From Paenibacillus solani (GTDB taxonomy: Bacteria > Bacillota > Bacilli > Paenibacillales > Paenibacillaceae), in assembly GCF_001277345.1 (NCBI RefSeq), contig NZ_LIUT01000001.1:924491-988490 (forward strand): a stretch of 64,000 bases of DNA, written 5' to 3'. This document shows positions 45,490 to 54,402 of this stretch, one piece after another. Both the position numbers and the translations under genes were made by a program. The notes under the pieces are model-generated. The model ran no database searches. It saw nothing but the letters and a program-made list of their open reading frames with translations, and was not told where the DNA came from. Each line of letters opens with the position of its first letter. The first letter of the stretch is position 1.

Positions 45490-46347
45490 ATGGAACCGTT
45501 TGTTAAACAAGATGAGCACACGGCGAGTCTGTTTGTGCTTGAAAAATGGGGCAAAGCGCCAGGAGGTACTTTGCTCACTGCCGGCTTCACAGGCCGGAAA
45601 GGCGGCGTAAGCCTGGCCCCTTATGACAGCTTGAATCTTGCTTTCCATGTCGGAGACAGGCCTGAAGATATTGTAGAGAATCGGAGACGAACAGCTGCAG
45701 CAATTGGTTTTTCGTTGGATGATTGGACTTGCGGTGAACAGGTGCACGGTGTTCGGATCGGAGTGGTTCGCGAGGGTGACAGGGGCAGAGGAAGCCTCGA
45801 CCGGGCATCGGCTTTTCAGGATACGGACGGACTTATAACGAATGTTCCCGGCGTTTTGTTGACTTCGTTTTACGCAGATTGTGTGCCGCTATATTTTTGG
45901 GATCCGGTTACTGGAGCAGTCGGTCTGGCTCATGCTGGCTGGAAGGGTACGCTCGGAGGCATAGCTGAGGAAATCGTCCGCAGCATGGCTGCCGAATACG
46001 GAAGCCAGCCACAACATATTCATGCAGCGATTGGCCCATCCATCGGCGAATGTTGTTATGAGGTGGATGATCGGGTAATGGATCATGTCCGTAACAGCGG
46101 AAATGGCCTGCTTATATCCGATGAAGTTACAAAATCGGCTCTCTATCTCGACAAGGGAGACGGGAAATACATGCTGAACTTGAAAGAAATAAACAGACAC
46201 ATTATGATTAAAGCAGGAATATTGACGGAAGATATCGAATGTACATCATGGTGTACAAGCTGCAGTCACGATCTGTTCTTCTCTTATCGCAAAGATGGAG
46301 GGACTACAGGTCGAATGGCAAGTTGGATCGGGATGAGAAAGAGGTGA
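45490..46347 (+). CDS. ylmD: YlmD/PgeF family multicopper-like purine nucleoside enzyme
   Basis: The 285-residue protein belongs to the DUF152 (YfiH/PgeF) family. These proteins were first called laccases and later shown to act on purine nucleosides or to edit peptidoglycan precursors. Metal and active-site motifs are EQVHG, TSFYADCVPLYFWDP and GLAHAGWKGTLGGI. The cysteine pair in IGPSIGECCYEV and the ending CTSCSHDLFFSYRKDGGTTGRM also fit. The ATG at 45490 follows AGAGGTGAA; GTG 45484 is too close to it. The reading frame of ylmE overlaps its end, but the chosen ylmE start does not. Confidence 0.9.
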   Translation: MEPFVKQDEHTASLFVLEKWGKAPGGTLLTAGFTGRKGGVSLAPYDSLNLAFHVGDRPEDIVENRRRTAAAIGFSLDDWTCGEQVHGVRIGVVREGDRGRGSLDRASAFQDTDGLITNVPGVLLTSFYADCVPLYFWDPVTGAVGLAHAGWKGTLGGIAEEIVRSMAAEYGSQPQHIHAAIGPSIGECCYEVDDRVMDHVRNSGNGLLISDEVTKSALYLDKGDGKYMLNLKEINRHIMIKAGILTEDIECTSWCTSCSHDLFFSYRKDGGTTGRMASWIGMRKR

Positions 46348-46355
46348 GTCGTCCC

Positions 46356-47045
46356 TTGAGTTTGAAGGAACGTATCGATCAAGTAGAACAGCGAATAACA
46401 GAGGCATGCGCTAGAAGCGGCAGGGAGCGAAATGATGTAAATATCATTGCGGTCACTAAATATGTCTCTTTGGATATGACAGCTTCGGTATTGGATCAGG
46501 GACTGCAGCATATCGGCGAGAACCGCTGGCAGGATGCAGAGGCGAAGTGGAATGCGCTTGGGAACCGCGGGATCTGGCATTTCATCGGTCATCTTCAGAC
46601 CAATAAAGTCAGAGATGTTATTGATAAATTTCAATATATTCATTCGCTCGACCGCATATCCTTGGCCCGTGAGCTGGAGAAGAGGGCAGCTGCGCTAAAT
46701 CTTCAGGTTTCGGCCTTCATGCAGGTCAATATCTCGGGGGAGGAATCCAAATATGGCCTGCCCCCTGAGAAAGCAGCCGAGTTTTTGAAGGAAATCAACA
46801 GTCTCTCCCATGTGAAGGTAACGGGACTTATGACCATGGCTCCCTATGAATCATCAGCGGAGCAGACGCGTCCTGTTTTTCGCGGTTTAAGACAACTAAG
46901 AGATGAGCTGAACGAGCAGGCGCTTACAGCGGAGCCATTAACCGAATTGTCCATGGGCATGTCGAATGACTTTGAAGTAGCCATAGAGGAAGGGGCGACC
47001 TGGGTGCGCCTCGGCTCAATTTTAGTGGGAAAAGAGGAGGATTGA
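46356..47045 (+). CDS. ylmE: YggS/YlmE family pyridoxal-phosphate homeostasis protein
   Basis: The 229-residue PLP-binding barrel has no known enzyme activity and is linked to vitamin B6 and amino-acid homeostasis. It shows IIAVTKYVS (PLP lysine), IGENRWQDAEAKW, HFIGHLQTNK and SMGMSNDFEVAIEEGATWVRLGSILVG. A TTG start at 46356 has GAGGTGA eight bases upstream, overlapping the ylmD stop. It is followed by sepF two bases later. Confidence 0.92.
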   Translation: MSLKERIDQVEQRITEACARSGRERNDVNIIAVTKYVSLDMTASVLDQGLQHIGENRWQDAEAKWNALGNRGIWHFIGHLQTNKVRDVIDKFQYIHSLDRISLARELEKRAAALNLQVSAFMQVNISGEESKYGLPPEKAAEFLKEINSLSHVKVTGLMTMAPYESSAEQTRPVFRGLRQLRDELNEQALTAEPLTELSMGMSNDFEVAIEEGATWVRLGSILVGKEED

Positions 47046-47047
47046 AG

Positions 47048-47494
47048 ATGGGCGTGATGAACCGGTTTATGAATTTCTTGGGACTGCAAGAGGAAGAAGA
47101 AGTTGTGGAACGCGAGGTGCTTACCTCGCAGGACGAGCCGGTGGAGGCAACGCCGTTTGATCATCGAAAAAACCAAAAAAACGGCAATATCGTGAGCATA
47201 CATTCACAAAAGAATGTTAAGGTTGTGTTGGTGGAGCCCCGTTCATATGATGAAGCACAGGAGATTGCCGACCATTTGCGGTCCTTCAGAACCGTTGTAG
47301 TCAACCTGCAGCGCGTGCGCAATGATCAGGCGCTGCGCATTATCGATTTTCTCAGTGGAACGGTTTATGCGCTTAGCGGGGGGATCTCGAAAGTGGGCGG
47401 GAATATCTTCCTATGCACACCGGATACCGTGGAAATCCAAGGTACCATCTCAGAGATTTTAGCAGACGAGCATGAATATAACAGAACGAGGTGA
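47048..47494 (+). CDS. sepF: Cell division protein SepF
   Basis: The 148-residue protein has an N-terminal amphipathic membrane-binding helix (GVMNRFMNFLGLQEEEE) and an acidic linker. The SepF fold follows (VKVVLVEPRSYDEAQEIADHLRSFRTVVVNLQRV ... RIIDFLSGTVYALSGGISKVGGNIFLCTP). It forms rings that bundle FtsZ and tether it to the membrane, in parallel with FtsA. The ATG at 47048 has GAGGAGG upstream, which overlaps the ylmE stop. Confidence 0.95.
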   Translation: MGVMNRFMNFLGLQEEEEVVEREVLTSQDEPVEATPFDHRKNQKNGNIVSIHSQKNVKVVLVEPRSYDEAQEIADHLRSFRTVVVNLQRVRNDQALRIIDFLSGTVYALSGGISKVGGNIFLCTPDTVEIQGTISEILADEHEYNRTR

Positions 47495-47502
47495 TCTAGG
47501 CT

Positions 47503-47772
47503 TTGACCTACGAAATTTATAGTATCGTTAGAACGCTGTTCCAAATTTATTTTTATATGATCTTGGTCTATGTCTTAATGTCGTGGCTTCCGAACGTGAG
47601 GGAAAGCTTTATCGGGGAATTGCTGGGCAAATTAGTAGAACCATATCTGGCACCTTTTCGCCGTTTCATTCCGCCGATTATGGGCATGATTGATATATCC
47701 CCGATTATCGCACTGTTCGTGCTTCAGCTGGCACAGCAAGGCGTATACGCTATCCTCGGGTATCTTCTGTAG
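47503..47772 (+). CDS. ylmG: YggT family membrane protein YlmG
   Basis: The 89-residue protein has two membrane helices of the YggT family (IYFYMILVYVLMSWLPN and PIIALFVLQLAQQGVYAIL) around the conserved LVEPYLAPFRRFIPP. The role is unclear; it is linked to envelope or division processes because it sits with sepF and divIVA. It starts with TTG, preceded by GAGGTGA about eight bases before. Confidence 0.88.
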   Translation: MTYEIYSIVRTLFQIYFYMILVYVLMSWLPNVRESFIGELLGKLVEPYLAPFRRFIPPIMGMIDISPIIALFVLQLAQQGVYAILGYLL

Positions 47773-47786
47773 CAGGTGAGTGAGCG

Positions 47787-48569
47787 ATGAAACTGGACAT
47801 CTATGATCATTTTCACAAGGATGAGCGGGAATTTGTGGACCGGGCCTGGGAATGGATAGTGAATGCCGGACAATACCATGAAGCCAAATTGACGGATTTT
47901 CTGGACCCTCGTCAGCGGTTCATTCTGGAATCGCTTGTGAACCGTCACCCGGATGTGCATGCCATGTTCGATGGCGGACATGCCGATGCTGAACGTGTCC
48001 GGGCGTTGATCGCGCCGGATTACCGGGATCTGGAAGATGAGGACCTCAAGATGAAGGTGCTCAGCATTTCTTCAGGAGATCAGAAGCTTACGGAGCTGGA
48101 GCATGGCGACTACATGGGTTCGATACTGGGTCTTGGCATCAAGAGATCGAAGATCGGTGACATCCATGTGATCGAAGGGGGCTGCCACGCCGTCGTTGCG
48201 GAAGACATCAGCGCTTTCCTGCATTTGAATCTCAGTCAGGTTCATAGGGTGCATGTTATGACTGAATTATTGCCGCTGGACAAGCTTCAGGTTAGGGAGA
48301 CGAATTTTGAAACGATGGATATTACGGTATCTTCCCTGAGGCTGGACGGAATTGCCAGCGATGCATACCGAATCAGCCGCACCAAAATCGTGGTACCGAT
48401 CAAGGCTGGTCGATGCCGTGTGAACTGGAAAGTGGAGGAAGACCCCTCAACGAATTTAAAAGAAGGCGATGTTGTCTCCATTCAAGGATTTGGACGGTTT
48501 AAGGTTTTGGAGACAGGCGGCCTGACGAAAAAAGGGCGGTACCGTATCAAGGTTGGGAAATATGCCTGA
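47787..48569 (+). CDS. ylmH: YlmH, S4-domain RNA-binding protein
   Basis: The 260-residue protein has an N-terminal alpha/beta region with HFHKDEREFVDRAWEWI and FLDPRQRFILESLV, a central domain (GSILGLGIKRSKIGDIHVIEGGCHAVV) and a C-terminal S4 domain from about residue 180 (SSLRLDGIASDAYRISRTKI, LKEGDVVSIQGFGRFKV). YlmH homologues have been tied to ribosome-associated quality control and to shape or division. CAGGTGAG lies before the ATG. Confidence 0.92.
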   Translation: MKLDIYDHFHKDEREFVDRAWEWIVNAGQYHEAKLTDFLDPRQRFILESLVNRHPDVHAMFDGGHADAERVRALIAPDYRDLEDEDLKMKVLSISSGDQKLTELEHGDYMGSILGLGIKRSKIGDIHVIEGGCHAVVAEDISAFLHLNLSQVHRVHVMTELLPLDKLQVRETNFETMDITVSSLRLDGIASDAYRISRTKIVVPIKAGRCRVNWKVEEDPSTNLKEGDVVSIQGFGRFKVLETGGLTKKGRYRIKVGKYA

Positions 48570-48765
48570 CCTTTGAAGGAATTGCCGTTTTTTTGTCGAA
48601 TGAAATAGTGGTGTAATAAACAGGACTACAGTAGCATTCACAATAATATTGAAACTACCGATAAAACGTAAATGGCCATCATAGTCTTTCGCGGCCGGGA
48701 TGGCCTGGCTAACATTAGCGAATGAAAAGTTATGTAAGGACCCATATATTTAGGAGGTGCACACC

Positions 48766-49260
48766 ATGCCATTGACACCGCTTGATATACATAACAAGGA
48801 ATTTGCCCGTCGAATTCGAGGTTATGATGAGGACGAGGTCAACGAGTTTTTGGATCAGATTATTAAGGATTATGAAAGCGTGATCCGCGAGAACAAAGAA
48901 TTAGGAAACCAGCTTTTGACAATGCAAGAAAGACTGGATCACTTTTCGAATATTGAGGAAACCTTATCTAAGACCATCATTGTTGCCCAAGAAGCAGCGG
49001 ATGAGCTGAAGAACAATGCCAAGAAGGAAGCTCAGCTGATTATTAAGGAATCCGAGAAGAATGCGGATCGCATTATTAACGATGCACTCGGGAAGTCCCG
49101 AAAGATCGCGCTTGAGGTCGAAGAACTGAAGAAGCAGGCCTCCATCTATCGTACCCGTTTCCGTTCGTTGGTTGAAGCACAGCTCGAGCTTCTGAAACAG
49201 GATGGCTGGGAGACGCTGGAGAGTCGTGAACCAAGCCTTGAGCCCAAAGAGGTATACTAG
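48766..49260 (+). CDS. divIVA: Cell pole and septum protein DivIVA
   Basis: The 164-residue protein has the N-terminal lipid-binding domain (LTPLDIHNKEFARRIRGYDEDEVNEFLDQI), which recognises negatively curved membrane. A long coiled coil follows (about 35-145) and then a short acidic tail. It places Min, the chromosome-anchoring RacA and other partners. The ATG at 48766 has AGGAGGTG seven bases upstream; GTG 48757 is in frame. Confidence 0.95.
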   Translation: MPLTPLDIHNKEFARRIRGYDEDEVNEFLDQIIKDYESVIRENKELGNQLLTMQERLDHFSNIEETLSKTIIVAQEAADELKNNAKKEAQLIIKESEKNADRIINDALGKSRKIALEVEELKKQASIYRTRFRSLVEAQLELLKQDGWETLESREPSLEPKEVY

Positions 49261-49272
49261 GCGACTAGCAGG

Positions 49273-49301
49273 TTGACTTTTTTCGCGAAAAGTTCTATAA
49301 C
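49273..49301 (+). promoter_or_regulatory. Promoter of the ileS T-box transcript
   Basis: TTGACT and TATAAC are separated by 17 bp. Confidence 0.75.
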
Positions 49302-49314
49302 TAATAACATATTA

Positions 49315-49626
49315 TGATTCATACGAGAATTCGTTGATGGGAATAGTATGCGAAGGATCTGTCCTTCAGAGAGCCGGCATTTGCTGAAAGCCCGGCGTTC
49401 AGGCCAAGCAGAAGATCATCCCGGAGAAGTGAAGCTGAAGCGTTTAACCGCGTGTGTAAGCTGAGCCGTCAGCCGAACGTTATATCGGACCTTGCCTTGT
49501 AGTAAGAGGCATGGACATTGAGGTGTCGCTTGAACAGGCTTCTTCTGTTTAGAGGTTGGTCAAGCGAAATTAGGGTGGTAACGCGAGAACAGGTTCTCGT
49601 CCCTTTGGGGATGAGGCCTTTTTTTA
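49315..49626 (+). promoter_or_regulatory. T-box leader for isoleucyl-tRNA, upstream of ileS
   Basis: The T-box sequence AGGGTGGTAACGCG is at 49572-49585. It is followed by a terminator (CTCGTCCC/GGGATGAG, 49596-49615) and an eight-T run. The upstream 250 bases form the expected stem I region; ATC triplets at 49415-49420 are the likely Ile specifier. Uncharged tRNA-Ile would bind and favour the antiterminator. Confidence 0.92.
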
Positions 49627-49693
49627 TTTTTACAGAACATTTACCAAAAAGGGCGAGTTCAAAAAGCTCGAAAAAGGCGAAAGGAAGATCTGC

Positions 49694-52600
49694 ATGAATA
49701 GAGTAGACGTCAAGGAAAAGGCGCGGGCAAGAGAACTGCGCATCTTGAACAAATGGAATGAAGAGAATACGTTTAAGAGATCAATTGAGCAGCGTGCTGG
49801 CAAGCCGAACTATGTATTTTATGAAGGCCCCCCAACCGCAAACGGCGCTCCCCATATCGGTCACGTGCTTGGACGGGTGATCAAGGATTTTGTCGGTCGT
49901 TATCAGACGATGAAGGGTTATCACGTTGTTCGGAAAGCGGGCTGGGATACGCACGGGCTTCCGGTCGAACTTGGTGTGGAGAAGCAGCTTGGCATCTCCG
50001 GCAAGCAGGAAATCGAGAATTACGGCGTAGAGGCCTTTATCAAGAAGTGTAAAGCGAGTGTATTTGAGTATGAGCATAAATGGCGTGAGCTGACTGAAGC
50101 GATTGCGTATTGGACCGATCTGGATCATCCTTACATTACGCTAGAGAATAACTACATCGAGAGCGTATGGAACATTTTGGCGACGATTCATGATAAAGGC
50201 CTTCTGTACCGCGGTCACCGTGTAAGTCCGTACTGCCCTTGCTGTCAGACGACGCTGAGCTCCCACGAAGTGGCACAGGGTTATGAGGATGTTAAAGACC
50301 TGAGTGCAACGGCGAAGTTCAAGCTGCATGACAGCGGAGAGTATGTACTGGCTTGGACAACAACGCCTTGGACGCTTCCATCCCACGTGGCGCTTGCCGT
50401 TAATCCGGATATGGAATACGCTCGCGTCCAGCAGGAGGACGGCATCTATATCGTGGCTAAAAATCTGGTAGAGGACGTTATGAAAGGCGACTTTACCGTT
50501 CTGTCAACGCTGAAAGGTTCCGAGTTGGTCGGCAAGACATACGACCCTCCGTTCCCTTATGTTAAAGCGGAGAAGGCGAATATCATCGTTGGCGCATCCT
50601 TTGTTACCGATGCAAGCGGTACGGGGATTGTACACATGGCTCCAGCGCATGGTGAGGATGACTACCGTGTATGCCGTGAGAATGGCATCAGCTTCGTGAG
50701 CGTTGTTAACGGTCAAGGCCGTTATACCGATGAAGTGACGGATTTTGCCGGACGTTTCGTGAAGGATTGCGATCTGGATATTGTGAAGGCATTGTCTGAA
50801 AAAGGACTCCTGTACAGCAAAGAGAAGTACGAGCACAGCTATCCATTCTGCTGGCGCTGTAAATCCCCGCTGCTCTACTATGCGATGGAGAGCTGGTTTA
50901 TCGAAACCACAGCGGTTAAGGATCAACTGATTGCGATCAACAATGAAGTGACCTGGTATCCGAGCCACGTGCGCGAAGGCCGCTTCGGTAAGTTCCTGGA
51001 TGATCTGGTAGATTGGAATATCAGCCGGAACCGTTATTGGGGTACGCCGCTTAACGTATGGGTCTGCGATTTTTGTGAAGGACAGTTTGCGCCGCACAGT
51101 ATTGCAGAGCTTCGTGCCAACGCAGTAGGCGAGGTAGCGGAGGATCTGGAGCTGCACAAGCCTTATGTGGATGAAGTGAAAGTGAAATGTCCGCATTGTG
51201 AAGGTGGCGTGATGGAACGGACATCGGAAGTCATCGACGTGTGGTTTGACAGCGGATCAATGCCATTTGCACAGTACCATTATCCATTCGAGGACAAGGA
51301 GAAATTTGAACAGCAGTATCCTGCCGATATGATCTGCGAAGGGATCGATCAGACGCGCGGATGGTTCTACAGTCTACTGGCCGTATCGACGCTCTTCACA
51401 GGTAAAGCGCCTTATAAAGCAGTCATGGCTACAGGGCATATTCTTGATGAGAACGGACAGAAGATGTCCAAATCCAAAGGCAATGCTATCGATCCTTGGG
51501 AGATCATAGAGGAATACGGCACGGATGCATTCCGTTGGGCACTTCTGGCTGATAGTGCGCCTTGGAACAGCAAACGCTTCTCCAAAGGTATTGTAGGCGA
51601 AGCCAAATCCAAGGTTGTGGATACGCTCGTTAATACTCATGCGTTCCTGACCTTGTATGCCGGCATCGACGGCTATGATCCGAAGGAGCATGAATTCAAG
51701 GGATCGGCTCACAAGCTGGACCGCTGGATTCTGTCCCGCCTGAACAGCTTGATTCAAGTGGTTGACAAGGGACTGGCCGTGAATGATTTCCTGAACGCTG
51801 CCAAAGCGATCGAAGCTTATGTGGATGAGCTGAGCAACTGGTATATCCGCCGTTCGCGCGATCGTTTCTGGGGCAGCGGCCTTGGGGAAGATAAGCTGGC
51901 TGCATACGGAACGCTTACGCATGTGCTGCTCACCCTCTCCAAGCTGATGGCACCATTCACACCGATGCTGTCCGAAGATATTTTCGTGAATTTGGGTGGA
52001 GGAGAGAGCGTGCACTTGGCTGACTTCCCTCAAGCAGATGAAGCATTGATCGACAAAGCGCTTGAACAGGACATGGAGACGGCAAGACAGATCGTAGAGC
52101 TTGCACGCAACGTCCGCAACGAGACAGGGATCAAGACGCGTCAGCCGTTGTCTGAGCTGATCGTATCCATGGATCGAGAGTTTGATCTTGCTGGGTATGA
52201 AGAGATCATCAAGGATGAGATCAACGTCAAAGCAATTGAGGTCGAGACTAGCGACAGTGGTTTCGTTGACTTTACACTGAAAATGAATCTGAAGGTGGCA
52301 GGCAAGAAATACGGTAAAAATATCGGATTCTTGCAAGGCTTCCTGAAGGGCATGAGCAGTGACGAAACCCGCAAGGTGGTTCAGACGGGCGGTGTGAACG
52401 TGACTTCGCCGGAAGGAGAAGAATTGCAGATCACGTCCGAGGAGCTGCTGGTGGAGAAAAAGGCGAAGGAAGGCTTCGCATCGGCTTCGGGTTATGGGGT
52501 CACAGTTGCACTTCACACGGAAATCACGCCTGAGCTGGAGCAAGAAGGCTGGGTTCGGGAAGTGGTACGGGCCGTTCAGGATACACGGAAGAAACTGGAT

Positions 52601-52783
52601 CTCCCGATTGAGAAGCGGGTAAACCTTACTTTTGACATGGATGATGAGCTTAAAGCGGCAATCACGGCATTTGAAGGGGTACTGCGGGAGAATGTCCTCG
52701 TTAATGAAGTGCAATTTGGACAAATTCAAGGCATGGAACGAGTTGAGCTTGGCGACAAGACGATTGGCATCCATATAGCCTAA
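49694..52783 (+). CDS. ileS: Isoleucyl-tRNA synthetase, eukaryote-like IleS2 type
   Basis: The 1029-residue class I synthetase has HIGH at 54-57 and KMSKS at 590-594. It also has the editing (CP1) domain with TTPWTLPSHVALAVNPD, two CxxC pairs (YCPCC and WVCDFC ... KCPHC), and a long C-terminal region. The openings FYEGPPTANGAPHIGHVLG and KAGWDTHGLPVELGVEKQLGI follow the IleS2 form, not the bacterial IleS1 form (HDGPPYANG, PGWDTHGLPIE). IleS2 enzymes are much less sensitive to mupirocin. The position after divIVA is that of ileS in Bacillus. AAAGGAAG precedes the ATG. Confidence 0.95.
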   Translation: MNRVDVKEKARARELRILNKWNEENTFKRSIEQRAGKPNYVFYEGPPTANGAPHIGHVLGRVIKDFVGRYQTMKGYHVVRKAGWDTHGLPVELGVEKQLGISGKQEIENYGVEAFIKKCKASVFEYEHKWRELTEAIAYWTDLDHPYITLENNYIESVWNILATIHDKGLLYRGHRVSPYCPCCQTTLSSHEVAQGYEDVKDLSATAKFKLHDSGEYVLAWTTTPWTLPSHVALAVNPDMEYARVQQEDGIYIVAKNLVEDVMKGDFTVLSTLKGSELVGKTYDPPFPYVKAEKANIIVGASFVTDASGTGIVHMAPAHGEDDYRVCRENGISFVSVVNGQGRYTDEVTDFAGRFVKDCDLDIVKALSEKGLLYSKEKYEHSYPFCWRCKSPLLYYAMESWFIETTAVKDQLIAINNEVTWYPSHVREGRFGKFLDDLVDWNISRNRYWGTPLNVWVCDFCEGQFAPHSIAELRANAVGEVAEDLELHKPYVDEVKVKCPHCEGGVMERTSEVIDVWFDSGSMPFAQYHYPFEDKEKFEQQYPADMICEGIDQTRGWFYSLLAVSTLFTGKAPYKAVMATGHILDENGQKMSKSKGNAIDPWEIIEEYGTDAFRWALLADSAPWNSKRFSKGIVGEAKSKVVDTLVNTHAFLTLYAGIDGYDPKEHEFKGSAHKLDRWILSRLNSLIQVVDKGLAVNDFLNAAKAIEAYVDELSNWYIRRSRDRFWGSGLGEDKLAAYGTLTHVLLTLSKLMAPFTPMLSEDIFVNLGGGESVHLADFPQADEALIDKALEQDMETARQIVELARNVRNETGIKTRQPLSELIVSMDREFDLAGYEEIIKDEINVKAIEVETSDSGFVDFTLKMNLKVAGKKYGKNIGFLQGFLKGMSSDETRKVVQTGGVNVTSPEGEELQITSEELLVEKKAKEGFASASGYGVTVALHTEITPELEQEGWVREVVRAVQDTRKKLDLPIEKRVNLTFDMDDELKAAITAFEGVLRENVLVNEVQFGQIQGMERVELGDKTIGIHIA

Positions 52784-52797
52784 GCATAGATTGAAAG

Positions 52798-52836
52798 AAG
52801 ACCGCGGTTCTGAGTATCAGGACCGTGGTCTTTTGT
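52798..52836 (+). terminator. Terminator after ileS
   Basis: AAGACCGCGGTTCTG pairs with CAGGACCGTGGTCTT (wobbles included) across AGTAT, followed by TTGTG. Confidence 0.85.
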
Positions 52837-53018
52837 GTTCTACACAAAAATGGCGTCCGTTCGCAGGTTTCCCGCGCGCATGAGTTTTTGCCAATAGATG
52901 CATAATAAACAACGATCCTACGAATACTCAGCTGGTTTCAAACACAGAGAGGAGCGCCTCCGCTCAAGTTTGATTCTTGCTGAATTTGATGTTGTACGGG
53001 GGGAAAGGAGCGTTATGC

Positions 53019-53366
53019 ATGGCGGATAAACCGGAGGATGAGGCAATCATTGGAGAAAGTAAGTCATTGGGGGAAGAGCGGGAGCATATCAGTGCTATTT
53101 ACCGGATGACTTCGGACATCGCACATCAGCTGGAGAAAGCACGGATCGCCGAATATGCACAATTGCTGACCCGCCCCTGGAAGCTGATATGGACCAATCT
53201 GCTTGCTGGGTTAGCTCGCGGTGTAGGGATTGCGATTGGTTTTACATTTTTTGCAGCGACCATTATCTACTTCCTCCAGGCTCTTGGAGCTTTGAATTTA
53301 CCTATTATCGGGGATTATATTGCAGATATTGTCCGTATAGTTCAGCGTCAGCTGGAATTATCCTGA
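53019..53366 (+). CDS. DUF5665 family membrane protein
   Basis: The 115-residue protein has a charged N-terminus and a short helix (AHQLEKARIAEYAQLLTRPWKLIWTNLLAG). A hydrophobic segment with LARGVGIAIGFTFFAATIIYFLQAL follows, then the ending IGDYIADIVRIVQRQ. This is the pattern of DUF5665, common in spore formers, function unknown. The ATG at 53019 follows AAAGGAG by eight bases; the frame is open from 52977. Confidence 0.82.
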   Translation: MADKPEDEAIIGESKSLGEEREHISAIYRMTSDIAHQLEKARIAEYAQLLTRPWKLIWTNLLAGLARGVGIAIGFTFFAATIIYFLQALGALNLPIIGDYIADIVRIVQRQLELS

Positions 53367-53389
53367 TTGACTGATAGGGATATGTAGTT

Positions 53390-53427
53390 GCCGGCAGCTG
53401 CTGCAATTTTGGTTATATGCTGCCGGT
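53390..53427. terminator. Hairpin between convergent DUF5665 and yteA-like genes
   Basis: GCCGGCAGC and GCTGCCGGT pair across about 20 nt; a loose T-rich tail follows on the plus strand. Confidence 0.45.
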
Positions 53428-53449
53428 CAGAGAGTCTTTTATTAGCTGA

Positions 53450-54193
53450 TTAGCTAAAGGATTCGTCATCTGGATCGTTGCCATAGGGATCAAGCAGATA
53501 GCTTCCTTCGCCGCGGTTCAGATAATCGATATATTGGGGACTTCTTACAACAAAGACTTCAGAGCCGTCAATATTGGTTGCCACGAAGTTTTCATACACT
53601 TCAACAAATCCACCCTGGTCATCGCCGTTCTCGATATCCATCTCATTATAACTGTCTATTTCGTTGCCTTCTGCCAGAGCAGGGGAGTTGGAGTTACCCC
53701 AGCTTTCAACGATTTGCCAGGCGTCTTCGCCGTCAAACGCAGCATACTCATGCTCATCCATGCTGGATTTACCAAAAGCGGGAGCAAGCACTTCTTCCTC
53801 AACCGGGCGATCACGGGAAACTCGTTCACGAGGCGTGTCCTTCACGCAATACTGTGTATCAGGAAGAACTTCTAATCGCTCATACGGAATCGGCTGGCCG
53901 CAGGTAACGCAGATACCGTAACGGTCGTGATGAATGGATTCAAGTGAAAAAATAACGCGCTGAAGCTCTTGATCTACCCTGTCTTGAAGCGCAAGGTCTT
54001 TTCCTCTTTCAAACACCTCGGTTCCGACATCGCCGGGATGGTTATCAATGTGGGACAGCTCGCCTGTCATATCTCTTTCGGATTCCCCAAGCCCATGCTG
54101 GTCGTTATATACCATGCGCCGTTCAAGCTCAACTTTTCGTTCCATCAGCTTCTGTTGCAAATGATTGAGTTGTTCCTGAGTTAGATGCGACAA
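53450..54193 (-). CDS. yteA: YteA family TraR/DksA zinc-finger protein
   Basis: The 247-residue protein has an N-terminal coiled coil (LNHLQQKLMERKVELERRM) and the DksA-like core (GDVGTEVFERGKDLALQDRVDQELQRVIFSLESI). The zinc-finger segment YGICVTCGQPIPYERLEVLP follows. Cysteines are at 95, 98 and 116, but the fourth ligand position holds Asp119 (CVKD), where relatives have Cys or His. An acidic C-terminal half of about 120 residues (YteA-type) is present. It may bind RNA polymerase; YteA-like proteins are sporulation-linked. A TTG start has AAAGGAG upstream. It is divergent from lspA. Confidence 0.85.
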   Translation of the reverse strand: MSHLTQEQLNHLQQKLMERKVELERRMVYNDQHGLGESERDMTGELSHIDNHPGDVGTEVFERGKDLALQDRVDQELQRVIFSLESIHHDRYGICVTCGQPIPYERLEVLPDTQYCVKDTPRERVSRDRPVEEEVLAPAFGKSSMDEHEYAAFDGEDAWQIVESWGNSNSPALAEGNEIDSYNEMDIENGDDQGGFVEVYENFVATNIDGSEVFVVRSPQYIDYLNRGEGSYLLDPYGNDPDDESFS

Positions 54194-54301
54194 TGTCAGG
54201 CTCCTTTCACGGTCCGAAGTTGACCTCTTGGTTCATATGTATAGAGTGCACTCTTTGTGATTGTTTTACTGACGGAAAATGTTCTCGCCACTGGGCAGGA
54301 A

Positions 54302-54331
54302 TGGACGATTTCTGAGCCGCTGTGCTACAAT
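54302..54331 (+). promoter_or_regulatory. Candidate promoter of lspA-rluD
   Basis: TGGACG and TACAAT are separated by 18 bp, about 70 bp before the lspA start. Confidence 0.4.
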
Positions 54332-54402
54332 AAGACGAGTTAATGACCGATCAGTGCAGGATCGACTGATTGGAGAAGACAGGAACGGAGTGACATAAAC
54401 AA

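Noticed and set aside
51374..52774. 466-codon open frame on the minus strand
   Set aside because: Antisense to the ileS 3' half; no motifs, no ribosome-binding site, composition of a shadow.
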